From: Chloroflexota bacterium
GTDB lineage: Bacteria > Chloroflexota > Chloroflexia > Thermomicrobiales > JADLAZ01
Reading direction: 5' to 3'
DNA: 64,000 bases
NCBI GenBank assembly: GCA_020849725.1
Contig: JADLAZ010000007.1
Span: forward strand, 25,665 to 89,664
Shown here in pieces: positions 32,844 to 42,579 of the stretch. Position 1 is the stretch's first letter. Every line of letters begins with the position of its first letter. The notes beneath the pieces are model-generated. The model was not told where the DNA came from and made no database searches. It saw only the letters and a list, made by a program, of their open reading frames with translations. A program made the position numbers and the translations under genes.

Positions 32844-34625
32844 TCAGTCCGGCCCGACCAGTCGGGCGCCGAAGATGTTCATCACTGCCTGCGCCCGCGC
32901 CCGGTCGGCGGCCTCGGTATCGACGCCGTCGTCAGGCGCGCTGTCCTCGGCCCGTGGCGGCGCCACCGGGCCAGCGTTAGCGTCGGTGGCGCTCGCGGTC
33001 GGGCTGGTGGCGAGCGCCGCCATGGTCGACCGGTACGCCTCGGCTTCGCTGGCGAGGATGCAGCGCAGCCGGACCAGGGCGCCGCCGGCCCGCGCCATCG
33101 CACTCTCGATCGCGCCGCGGAGCTCGTCCTGGTTGATCTGCTTGTAGTGGAACTCGTAGGCAGCAACCAGCACCAGCGTGTCACCGTCAGCCAGCAGTGG
33201 GTCGGCGTTGCGCAGCAGGGCGTGGGCCTTCTTGTGGTGCGCGCCCAGGTCGCGCACGACGCGCTGCCAGAACTCGGCCAGCGCGTCAGGCGTGATGAGT
33301 GATGAGGGCTGGGAGGGCGCCTCGGCTGAAGGGGGGGCGGGTGGTGGAGCAGTGGCCTCGGCCAGCCAGGGTGGTTCGGACGGGGGTAGGGTGGCGGGCG
33401 GAGGCGGGGCGGTGGGGCGGGGGCGGGCAGGGGCGGCCGGCTCCCGGCGCGGCGAGTCCAACTCGGAGGCGGCGGGAGTATCGCGGCGGGGCGGTGGGAC
33501 GGGGGCGGCGGCAGCGGCCTCGCGGCGCAACCCGGCCTCCACCAGCGCCAGCTCCAGCGGCAGCGTACCGTAGGCGCCGCGCTCCAGCGCGTAGTCGATG
33601 GCGCTGAGGCGCTGGATCAGGTCGGCCACGACCGGCAGCGTCGTCTGCTCGGCCTGCCGCGCCTGAGCGGCCTCGCGCGTCGGGGCGAGGCCGGCAGTCG
33701 GGCTGCTGCCGCCGGCCAGGCGCAGCAGCACCTCGCGCAGGTACTCGACCGTCTGCTGCGTGAGCAGGCGCGGCTCCAGGCCGTCATCCACAGCCGTGCC
33801 GACGGTCGTCAGCGCCGCCGGCAGATCGCCTGCGAGCGCGGCGTCGACCAGCGCCACGATGCGCTCGTCACCGTGGATGCCGAGCGCCTGCTGCACCAGC
33901 GCGACGGTGATGCGCGCGTCGCCATAGGCGATCATGGTGTCGAGCAGGCCGAGCGCATCGCGCAGGCTGCCGGTCGCCTGCCGCGCCAGCAGCGCCAGTG
34001 CCTCGTCGTCCGCCTCCAGCTCCTCGGCCTGGCAGACGAAGCGGAGGCGGGCAACCATGCGCTCGAGTGGGATGCGCCGGAAGCGAAAGACCTGGCAGCG
34101 GCTGACGATCGTCTCCAGCATCTTTTGCGGGTCGGTCGTCGCCAGAACGAACTTGGCGTGCGGTGGCGGCTCCTCCAGTGTCTTCAGCAGCGCATTGGCA
34201 GCCGCCTCGGAGAGCTGGTGGACCTCATCGATGATGTAGAACTTGGTCGTCAGCTCACTGGGGGCGAAGGCAATCCGGTCCCGCAACTCGCGGATGTCGT
34301 CGATACCGCGGTTGGAGGCGGCGTCGATCTCGATAATGTCCATCGAGCGGTTCTCGGCCAGCCCGATAGCGCGGCAGGCAGCGCAGTCGTTGCACGGCCG
34401 CCGCGTCGGGTCCGCGTGCTGGCAGTTGACGGCTTTGGCCAGCAAGCGGGCGGTGCTGGTTTTGCCGGTGCCGCGCGGGCCGGTGAACAAGTAGGCGTGG
34501 GCAACGCGGCCGCTCTGGATGGCGTTGCGCAGCGTGCGCGCGACCGCCTCCTGGCCGACCAACTCGTCCTCGTCGAACGAGCGCGGTCGGTATTTCCGAT
34601 AGAGCGACTGCGACTCGCCGGCCAT
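32844..34625 (-). CDS. dnaX: DNA polymerase III subunit gamma/tau
   Basis: The ATG at 34625 after GGGGAGCGAGGG gives 593 residues. It is the clamp-loader ATPase of the replisome. SLYRKYRPRSFDEDELVGQE starts the AAA+ domain, LFTGPRGTGKTSTARLLAKA near residue 47 is Walker A, and four Cys in NCQHADPTRRPCNDCAAC form the zinc site. YIIDEVHQLSEAAANALLKT is Walker B. Region III ends at about 360. The Pro/Ala-rich stretch 395-475 and the last 115 residues are the tau-type extension that contacts the polymerase. Some bacteria make the short gamma form by frameshifting; I see no obvious slippery A-run in this GC-rich gene. Confidence 0.95.
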   Translation of the reverse strand: MAGESQSLYRKYRPRSFDEDELVGQEAVARTLRNAIQSGRVAHAYLFTGPRGTGKTSTARLLAKAVNCQHADPTRRPCNDCAACRAIGLAENRSMDIIEIDAASNRGIDDIRELRDRIAFAPSELTTKFYIIDEVHQLSEAAANALLKTLEEPPPHAKFVLATTDPQKMLETIVSRCQVFRFRRIPLERMVARLRFVCQAEELEADDEALALLARQATGSLRDALGLLDTMIAYGDARITVALVQQALGIHGDERIVALVDAALAGDLPAALTTVGTAVDDGLEPRLLTQQTVEYLREVLLRLAGGSSPTAGLAPTREAAQARQAEQTTLPVVADLIQRLSAIDYALERGAYGTLPLELALVEAGLRREAAAAAPVPPPRRDTPAASELDSPRREPAAPARPRPTAPPPPATLPPSEPPWLAEATAPPPAPPSAEAPSQPSSLITPDALAEFWQRVVRDLGAHHKKAHALLRNADPLLADGDTLVLVAAYEFHYKQINQDELRGAIESAMARAGGALVRLRCILASEAEAYRSTMAALATSPTASATDANAGPVAPPRAEDSAPDDGVDTEAADRARAQAVMNIFGARLVGPD

Positions 34626-34662
34626 CCCTCGCTCCCCTGCCACACCGCCTCTGACCCAGCGC

Positions 34663-34668
34663 AGTATA
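34663..34668 (-). promoter_or_regulatory. -10 element TATACT upstream of dnaX
   Basis: On the minus strand TATACT lies 37 bases upstream of the dnaX ATG. No TG extension or convincing -35 is seen. Confidence 0.35.
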
Positions 34669-34742
34669 CCCTGCTGCCGCGCTGTCCGTACACGGCAATG
34701 TGCTGGCGATCGGCAGGTGGCGGCCACCACGAGTGGCAGCGA

Positions 34743-35327
34743 CTATCGATCGGTGGTGAGGCGGGCGACTGCGGCGAGCAGGTCGGCATCGGGAGCGTGG
34801 TCGCCGGGGTGACGCGCGTAATGGGCGTAGGCGATGCGGCCATCCCGGCCGATGACGAACGCCGCAGGCACCCAGCCGACATCACCGACCGTCCGACCCT
34901 GGACATGGCCGGCCAGCAACGCCCGCATTCCGGCCGCGATCGCCGCCCGTTTCACCAGCATGGCCGGCGTGATGCGCCCGATACTGAACGCCCGCTGCAG
35001 ATCTCCGCTCGGCTCAGCCAGGCAGTGCAGGCCGGGGGCGCGCGGGCCGCAGAAGGCAGCCACCTGAACGGGCGTGGCGGGAGCGACGACGGCAACATCG
35101 GCGCCGGCGGCGGTGAGCGACGGTTGGAGAGCGACCAGTCTGGCTACGGCCTCACGGCAAAAGATGCAGCCGAGATGGCGCAGGAAGGTCAGCACGAGCG
35201 GCCGGTCCTGCCACAGGATGCTGAGGGCCAGGCGACGACCGTCAGCCGTCGTGATGATGGCGTCTGGGGCTGAGTCTCCGGCAGCGAGGAGGTCGGTCTG
35301 GCCGGCGGCAACGTCGGCAGTGGTCAT
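34743..35327 (-). CDS. Peroxiredoxin-like (AhpC/TSA family, PRX-like2 type) protein
   Basis: The ATG at 35327 gives 194 residues. The thioredoxin fold is visible: SILWQDRPLVLTFLRHLGCI then FCREAVARLVALQPSL has a CxxC (Cys-Ile-Phe-Cys) near residue 55, and ADVAVVAPATPVQVAAF follows. VGDVGWVPAAFVIGRDGRIA near 160 carries the cis-Pro loop region. This RHxGCxFCRE pattern belongs to the AhpC/TSA-type group close to PRX-like2 (FAM213). It is likely a thiol-dependent reductase or peroxidase; the electron donor is unknown. It is divergent from rpsO. Confidence 0.82.
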   Translation of the reverse strand: MTTADVAAGQTDLLAAGDSAPDAIITTADGRRLALSILWQDRPLVLTFLRHLGCIFCREAVARLVALQPSLTAAGADVAVVAPATPVQVAAFCGPRAPGLHCLAEPSGDLQRAFSIGRITPAMLVKRAAIAAGMRALLAGHVQGRTVGDVGWVPAAFVIGRDGRIAYAHYARHPGDHAPDADLLAAVARLTTDR

Positions 35328-35519
35328 TGGCACACCCTCTCCGAAAGGCGACCGGTGGGCGCCTCCAGCAGCGCCATCCCGTGGGTCTTCTCGCACATCG
35401 TACCGGCTGGGACACGTCGCCTGCCCACAACCGCCGCACGCGACGGTCTGCCCGCGATGCGCCCGGCTCCGCTGGGCGAGGGCGGGGCGAGCGCCTCTCC
35501 GGCTCTCGGTTCGCCATGT

Positions 35520-35548
35520 TTGCCTCCATCAGAGGCGCATGGTACACT
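35520..35548 (+). promoter_or_regulatory. rpsO promoter: TTGCCT, 17-base spacer, extended -10 TGGTACACT
   Basis: TTGCCT (35520-35525) and TACACT (35543-35548) are spaced by 17 bases, and TGG precedes the -10. The start codon of rpsO is 64 bases downstream. This is the best complete sigma-70-type promoter in the window. Confidence 0.7.
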
Positions 35549-35612
35549 CGCAGCGGCGTCGTGCGCTTCAGCGTCGACCGGCGTTGATTGATTCTGAGGA
35601 GGAAGAGCGTTC

Positions 35613-35882
35613 ATGGCGCTGGCAGGCGCTCCCAAGACGAGCATCATCGAGAGCTTCGCGGTGCACGAGGGCGATACCGGCTCGCCCGAGGTGCAGGTGG
35701 CGCTGCTGACCGAGCGCATCAATCACCTGATCGAACATCTGAAGATCCACAGCCACGACCATCACTCGCGGCGCGGTTTGCTGAAGATGGTCGGTCAGCG
35801 TCGGCGGCTGCTCGCCTACTTGCAGCGCAAGGACATCGCGCGCTACCGCAGCACGATTACCCGGCTCGGGCTGCGCAAGTGA
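35613..35882 (+). CDS. rpsO: 30S ribosomal protein S15
   Basis: The 89-residue product has the usual S15 length. [20 protein letters not shown] near residue 10, [20 protein letters not shown] near 30, [20 protein letters not shown] and [12 protein letters not shown] are the family signature. It binds 16S rRNA early in 30S assembly. GAGGAGGAAG provides the ribosome site. It lies upstream of pnp, the classic rpsO-pnp order. Confidence 0.98.
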   Translation: MALAGAPKTSIIESFAVHEGDTGSPEVQVALLTERINHLIEHLKIHSHDHHSRRGLLKMVGQRRRLLAYLQRKDIARYRSTITRLGLRK

Positions 35883-35937
35883 TGGAGTGGCGCCCGCAAC
35901 GTCACGATCGCCGGCACGAGTAACGTTCGGGATGCAG

Positions 35938-35960
35938 AAACCCAGGCGTGGCCTGGGTTT
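35938..35960 (+). terminator. Hairpin between rpsO and pnp
   Basis: AAACCCAGGC and GCCTGGGTTT form a perfect 10-pair stem with a GTG loop, beginning 56 bases after the rpsO stop. Only the three T at the end of the stem resemble a U-run, so it could be a weak or partial terminator rather than a full stop. Confidence 0.6.
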
Positions 35961-36018
35961 CGCGGTAGATGGCGTCCGACGCCCACGGCCGGTCGCCAGC
36001 ACACGACAAGGAGGTGTG

Positions 36019-36128
36019 TCGAGGCCTGGAGTCCGGGCAGGAGCGCAACCCACCGCTCCGGTTCAGCATCCAGTCCTCGACAGGCCGTCCGCACGGAGAG
36101 GCGGCGCGTTGCCACCCGACAACGCGCC
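36019..36128 (+). promoter_or_regulatory. Structured pnp leader
   Basis: Two further structures precede pnp. First, TCGAGGCCTGGA (36019-36030) pairs with TCCAGTCCTCGA (36069-36080) at 11 of 12 positions, enclosing an inner GGAGCG/CGCTCC hairpin (36040-36059). Second, a perfect 9-pair hairpin GGCGCGTTG/CAACGCGCC lies at 36103-36128. In E. coli a long pnp leader stem is cut by RNase III and used by PNPase for autoregulation; this leader could work the same way. Confidence 0.5.
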
Positions 36129-36160
36129 AGCGGCAAGAGGGAAGGGAGAGAACGAACCAG

Positions 36161-38410
36161 ATGACCGACGCAGTGCATACCATGTCCCTGGAGTGGGGTG
36201 GCCGCACCCTGACCATCGAAACCGGCAAGCTGGCCGGGCTGGCGCAGGGCGCCGTCACCGTGCGCTACGGCGACACGATGGTGCTGGCCACCGTCGGCAT
36301 CGCCGCCGTGCGCGAGGGCATCGACTTCTTCCCGCTGACGGTCGAGTACGAAGAGCGCATGTACGCCGTCGGCCGCATCCCCGGCGGCTTCCCCAGGCGC
36401 GAGGGCCGGCCATCGGAGCACGCGATCCTGACGGCGCGGCTGACCGATCGCCCGCTCCGGCCGCTCTTTCCCAAGGGCTACCGCGACGAGATTCAGATCA
36501 TCGTCACGGCGCTGTCGTCGGACCAGGAGAACGATCCCGATCTGCTGTCAGTCATCGGCTCGTCGGCGGCGCTGATGCTGTCGCCAGCGCCGTTCATGGG
36601 TCCGGTCGGCGTGGTGCGCGTCGGCTACATCGACGGCAAATTCGTCCTCAACCCGACCCACCAGCAGTTGCAGAAGAGCGAGCTGGACATGGTGGCGGCC
36701 GGCACGCGCGAAGCGGTGCTGATGGTCGAGGCCGACGCCAACGAGTTGCCCGACTCGGTCATGCTGGATGCGGTGCGCTTCGCCTTCGAGCAGTGGCAGC
36801 CGGTGCTGGGTATGCAGGAGGAGTTGCGCCGGCTGGCGGGCAAGCCCAAGCTGGCCTTCCAGGCGCCCAAGGCCGATGAGGCGCTGCGCCAGGGCGTGCG
36901 CGGCTGGCTGGGTGGCCGGCTGGCGGCGGCGATCAGCAACGCCGACAAGGCCGCCCGCCAGGACGCGACCGAGGCGCTGAAGGGCGAGACGCTGCTGCAC
37001 TTCACCGACGGCATGCCGGCGAGCGAGATCGGCGCGCGCGCCAGCGAGGTGAGCAGCATCTACGAGGCACTGGTCAAAGAGGCGGTGCGCGATGCGATCC
37101 TCGAGCGCGGCGAGCGCCCCGACGGGCGCGGCCCGCGCGATATTCGCCCGATCTGGTGCGAGGTCGGCCCGCTGCCGCGCGCCCACGGCTCGGCCATCTT
37201 CACCCGCGGCCAAACGCAGATCGTCAGCGTCGCCACGCTCGGCGCCACGGGCGACGAGCAGATCCTGGACACGCTAGGCGGCCCCAACCGCAAGCGCTAC
37301 ATCCACCACTACAACTTCCCGCCCTTCAGCACCGGCGAGGTCAAGCGGCTGCGCGGCGCCAGCCGGCGCGATATCGGCCACGGCGCGCTGGCCGAGCGGG
37401 CGCTGGCGCGGATGGTGCCGCCAGCGAGCGAGTTCCCGTACACGATCCGCGTCGTCTCCGAGGCGGTGTCGTCGAACGGCTCGACGTCAATGGGCAGCGT
37501 CTGCGGCAGCACGCTAGCGCTGATGGATGCCGGCGTGCCGATCAAGGCGCCGGTGGCCGGCGTGGCGATGGGTCTGGTGACCGGCGACAACGGCCGCCAC
37601 ACCGTGCTGACCGACATCCAGGGTATCGAGGACGCGCTGGGCGACATGGACTTCAAGGTCGCCGGCACGCTGGCGGGCGTGACGGCCGTGCAGATGGACA
37701 TCAAGACGACCGGGCTGTCCTTCCAGATCATGGAGGAGGCATTCGCGCAGGCGCGCGAGGGCCGGCTGCACATTCTCGGCATCATGATGGACACGATCGA
37801 CAGCGTGCGGGCGGAGCTATCGCCGTTCGCGCCGCAGACGCAGCGGCTGAAGATCGACCCGGACAAGATCGGCGCACTGATCGGCCCCGGTGGCAAGACG
37901 ATCCGGGCGATCGTCGAGGAGACGGGCGCGAAGATCGACGTCGAAGACGACGGCACGGTCAACGTCATGGCGCCACCAGGCGACGGCCTGCGCCGGGCGG
38001 TCCAGATGATCGAGGGACTGACCAAGCAGGCCGAGGTCGGCGAGATCTACCTGGGCAAGGTCGTGCGCATCATGCCCTACGGCGCGTTCGTCCAGATCCT
38101 GCCCGGCAAGGACGGGCTGGTGCATGTCTCGGAGCTGTCTGACCAGCGCGTCGAGCGCGTCGAAGATGAGGTCAACCTGGGCGACGAAATCAACGTTATG
38201 GTGACCGATGTCGATCCGTCGGGCAAGATCTCGCTGTCGCGACGGGCGGTGCTGACCGGCGAGATGCCGCCGCCGAAGGAGCCGCGCATGGGCGGTGGGC
38301 GGCCGGGCGGCTTCGGCGGCCCACGACCGGGCGGTCCCGGCGGCCGGCCACCCGGTGGCGGTGGCTTCGGCGGTGGCCGGCCACCCGGCGGGCCGCCGCG
38401 CCCGCGCTAA
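36161..38410 (+). CDS. pnp: Polyribonucleotide nucleotidyltransferase (PNPase)
   Basis: The ATG at 36161 gives 749 residues. PNPase degrades RNA phosphorolytically from the 3' end. The two RNase PH-like cores are seen: GAVTVRYGDTMVLATVGIA near residue 24, and SAIFTRGQTQIVSVATLGAT near 343 with STSMGSVCGSTLALMDAG near 442. A KH domain (KIDPDKIGALIGPGGKTIRA near 564) and an S1 domain (YLGKVVRIMPYGAFVQILPG near 631) follow. The last 45 residues are a Gly/Pro/Arg-rich tail with GGRPGGF-type repeats, not found in E. coli PNPase and probably a disordered RNA-binding extension. Confidence 0.97.
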   Translation: MTDAVHTMSLEWGGRTLTIETGKLAGLAQGAVTVRYGDTMVLATVGIAAVREGIDFFPLTVEYEERMYAVGRIPGGFPRREGRPSEHAILTARLTDRPLRPLFPKGYRDEIQIIVTALSSDQENDPDLLSVIGSSAALMLSPAPFMGPVGVVRVGYIDGKFVLNPTHQQLQKSELDMVAAGTREAVLMVEADANELPDSVMLDAVRFAFEQWQPVLGMQEELRRLAGKPKLAFQAPKADEALRQGVRGWLGGRLAAAISNADKAARQDATEALKGETLLHFTDGMPASEIGARASEVSSIYEALVKEAVRDAILERGERPDGRGPRDIRPIWCEVGPLPRAHGSAIFTRGQTQIVSVATLGATGDEQILDTLGGPNRKRYIHHYNFPPFSTGEVKRLRGASRRDIGHGALAERALARMVPPASEFPYTIRVVSEAVSSNGSTSMGSVCGSTLALMDAGVPIKAPVAGVAMGLVTGDNGRHTVLTDIQGIEDALGDMDFKVAGTLAGVTAVQMDIKTTGLSFQIMEEAFAQAREGRLHILGIMMDTIDSVRAELSPFAPQTQRLKIDPDKIGALIGPGGKTIRAIVEETGAKIDVEDDGTVNVMAPPGDGLRRAVQMIEGLTKQAEVGEIYLGKVVRIMPYGAFVQILPGKDGLVHVSELSDQRVERVEDEVNLGDEINVMVTDVDPSGKISLSRRAVLTGEMPPPKEPRMGGGRPGGFGGPRPGGPGGRPPGGGGFGGGRPPGGPPRPR

Positions 38411-38776
38411 GCGGCGCCCACCCCAAGGTCCGAGGATGGGTCACGCATGCCGATCACGGCAGCGCGACCCATCCGGTCATGCTGGCGCCGGTCGGGGCGA
38501 TGAGCGGTCGGCACGGCGCGGCCGACGCGCTCCGGACAGCCCTCGGCACACCGCTGCCGCCGGTCGAGCGCCCCGGGCACGCCACAACGATGCAGGCAAC
38601 TCGCGCAGCACTCGGCGAGGCGGCCTTCGAGCGCGCCTGGGTCGCTGGCCGACGCGATGGCGTGCCACGCATCGCCATCACTGCCACCCTCACTGAGTAA
38701 GTCCTTGCCACTCCTCCGCGTTCGCGTTCGTGATGCGCGGGCAGGCGCTCCAGCAATTGGGCCCGGATGCGCATCC
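38411..38776. other. Intergenic region holding a gene remnant
   Basis: This 366-base convergent spacer between pnp and the DUF2807 protein contains the LuxR/ATPase C-terminal fragment listed separately. The rest shows no further protein homology that I can recognise, and no strong terminator. Confidence 0.5.
38479..38700 (+). pseudogene. Remnant of a LuxR/AfsR- or cyclase-type regulator C-terminus
   Basis: A 73-codon frame contains ADALRTALGTPLPPVER and ATRAALGEAAFERAWVAGR. This matches the well-known C-terminal end of large TPR/ATPase regulators (pattern ALGEAAFAAAWAAGR). The N-terminal several hundred residues are missing, and the frame after the match (RDGVPRIAITATLTE) is unlike the family. 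It is probably a relic of an excised or deleted gene. The assignment is from recalled family pattern. Confidence 0.5.
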
Positions 38777-39508
38777 CTACTCAGCCCGCAGCGGCCCGGT
38801 CACCCGGCGCGTGACGATCGGGCTGCCGATGACGCTGATCTCGCCAGGGCCGGTGACGTCCAGCGCCAGCCGGTCGCTGACGCGCACCCGCGCGTCGCCG
38901 GCGCCAGTCAGTGTCACGCTGGCCGTCTGCGCCTCCAGCGCGTCGCCGAGGTAGTCGCCCGCGCCGGTGATCGTCACCGTCTGCTGGCGGGCCGTGCCGG
39001 CGCCGGTGAGCGAGCCGGCGCCGCTGAGCAGCGCGCCAAGCTCACCGACACGCAGGCCGACCAGTCGCAGGTTGCCAGCGCCGGTCAGCGACACGGTCAA
39101 GCGGTCGGTGGCGATGGCGCTCGCCACGGCCGAGCCGCTGCCGGACAGGTTCAGCGCGCTGAGGGTGCGCACCGTCAGCCGATAGGTGACCGGTCGGGTC
39201 GGCTGGAGGCGGCCGGCGCGGTGCTCCTCGTACAGCGCCAGCCGCGGGCCGTCGATGTCGGCCTTGAGGTAGGGCAGGATCGTCTCCTCGGCCTCGATGG
39301 TCAGCATCTCGGCAGGCCCCTGCTCGACCAGCAGCGTGCCGCCACCCGCCAGCACCACCTCGCTGATGCCCGCCACGGGTCGCGTCGTCGCGACCAGCAT
39401 CCCAGAGCCGAGCACCGGTGGGCCAGCCACGGCTGACCACCAGGTCCAGACGAGCATGGCCCCGGCCACCAGCACCGCGTACCCCAGCCCCCCGCGCGCT
39501 GTGTTCAT
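38777..39508 (-). CDS. DUF2807 (GIN-domain) adhesin-like protein
   Basis: The ATG at 39508 after GGGAGCGACG gives 243 residues with an N-terminal signal or anchor helix (GYAVLVAGAMLVWTWWSAVA). The rest is a right-handed beta-helix-like repeat built from LSGSGSAVAS, LTGAGNLRLVG, LSGAGSLTGAG, ITGAGDYLG and LTGAGDARV, the regular GxG turns of DUF2807. Proteins of this family are extracytoplasmic; the function is unknown. It converges with pnp and lies next to ftsH on the same strand. Confidence 0.8.
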   Translation of the reverse strand: MNTARGGLGYAVLVAGAMLVWTWWSAVAGPPVLGSGMLVATTRPVAGISEVVLAGGGTLLVEQGPAEMLTIEAEETILPYLKADIDGPRLALYEEHRAGRLQPTRPVTYRLTVRTLSALNLSGSGSAVASAIATDRLTVSLTGAGNLRLVGLRVGELGALLSGAGSLTGAGTARQQTVTITGAGDYLGDALEAQTASVTLTGAGDARVRVSDRLALDVTGPGEISVIGSPIVTRRVTGPLRAE

Positions 39509-39695
39509 CGTCGCGCTCCCTGGCCGCTCATCGTTATGCAGCAGCGACTGCCCGGGCGACACCGCCCATCCCCACCGTAGGCCGCCCGTCGCCACTTCGG
39601 ATCGCGCGATCGGCCACGATCGAAGTTGGCCAAACGGCCACTTCATGCCCGATCGAACGCGCCGGAGTGGTCAAATTCGGCCGGCAGACATGCCA

Positions 39696-39719
39696 CGAGG
39701 CCGCCCGTGGGCGACCTCG
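39696..39719 (-). terminator. Hairpin after ftsH
   Basis: CGAGGCCGCCC and GGGCGACCTCG form an 11-position stem with one mismatch and a GT loop, starting about 30 bases past the ftsH stop. No U-run follows on the minus strand, as is usual for GC-rich genomes. Confidence 0.45.
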
Positions 39720-39750
39720 CAAGGAGCAGCTATCGGATGTGCCGGCCGGC

Positions 39751-41721
<1,971 letters not shown>

Positions 41722-41842
41722 ACCGACCCTCCATCGACCTCCGCTGGGGACGAGAACACGGTCCCGCCCGGTGGGTTGGGTTTCGCGCCAGCGTGTGCGA
41801 GGCCGACCCGCGAGCGACGCCGCCCCGTGGACACTCGCAGCG

Positions 41843-41851
41843 AGTATACCA
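41843..41851 (-). promoter_or_regulatory. Extended -10 promoter element (TGGTATACT) for ftsH
   Basis: On the minus strand the motif occupies 41851-41843, 121 bases before the ftsH ATG in the hpt-ftsH spacer. It suggests ftsH can be transcribed separately from tilS-hpt. Confidence 0.5.
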
Positions 41852-41969
41852 GATGACCGCTTGTGCCTGCCCGGCGCGGCGGTGGCGTAGGTTGGCCGCC
41901 GGCACTGGTGATACGCCAGGATCAGGCCACTGGTTCCGCAGCGCGCCACAGAGCCACGCCGCACGCCAC

Positions 41970-42560
41970 CTATGCGTCGTGATCAGCCGTGCCGGCGGGC
42001 GGAGACACTCCCTCGGACGCGGCATCGGCAGGCGGCCGGAATATGCCGACGAAGGGCAGGTTGCGGTGAAGCTGATTGAAGTCCAATCCATAGCCGACGA
42101 CGAAATGGTTGGGGATCGTGAAGCCGACATAATCGACGCTGACGGCGCGCAGCCGGCGGGCCGGCTTGTCGAGGAAGGCGCACGAGCGCAGGCTGGCCGG
42201 GCCGCGGCTGCGCAGCGTGTCGAGCAAGTAGGCCAGCGTCAGGCCGGTATCGACGATATCCTCGACCAGCAGCACATCCTTGCCGTCCAGCGGCGCTTCC
42301 AGGTCCTTGAGGATGCGCACGACGCCGCTGGTGCGGGTGCTGGCGCCATAACTGGAGACGGTCATGAAGTCCAGCGCCAGCGGCAGCTCCACCCGCCGCA
42401 CGAGGTCGCAGACAAACAGCGCCGCGCCCGTCAGCACGCCGACGACGAGTAGATTGCGCCCAGCATAGTCACGCGTCAGGTGCGCGCCCAACTCGGCTAC
42501 CCGCGCCGCGATCTCATCCTCGGCGAACAGAATCTGTTCGATGCCGTCCGGTGGCTGCAT
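41970..42560 (-). CDS. hpt: Hypoxanthine phosphoribosyltransferase
   Basis: The ATG at 42560 after GAGGGGAG gives 196 residues. It salvages hypoxanthine and guanine with PRPP. LVVGVLTGAALFVCDLVRRV near residue 48 is the pyrophosphate loop, VLLVEDIVDTGLTLAYLLDT near 106 is the PRPP-binding motif, and VDYVGFTIPNHFVVGYGLDF near 152 covers the purine pocket. It starts 19 bases after the tilS stop. A short CGCATCA triplet repeat lies between them. Confidence 0.96.
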   Translation of the reverse strand: MQPPDGIEQILFAEDEIAARVAELGAHLTRDYAGRNLLVVGVLTGAALFVCDLVRRVELPLALDFMTVSSYGASTRTSGVVRILKDLEAPLDGKDVLLVEDIVDTGLTLAYLLDTLRSRGPASLRSCAFLDKPARRLRAVSVDYVGFTIPNHFVVGYGLDFNQLHRNLPFVGIFRPPADAASEGVSPPAGTADHDA

Positions 42561-42579
42561 CGCTCCCCTCCTCAACGCA

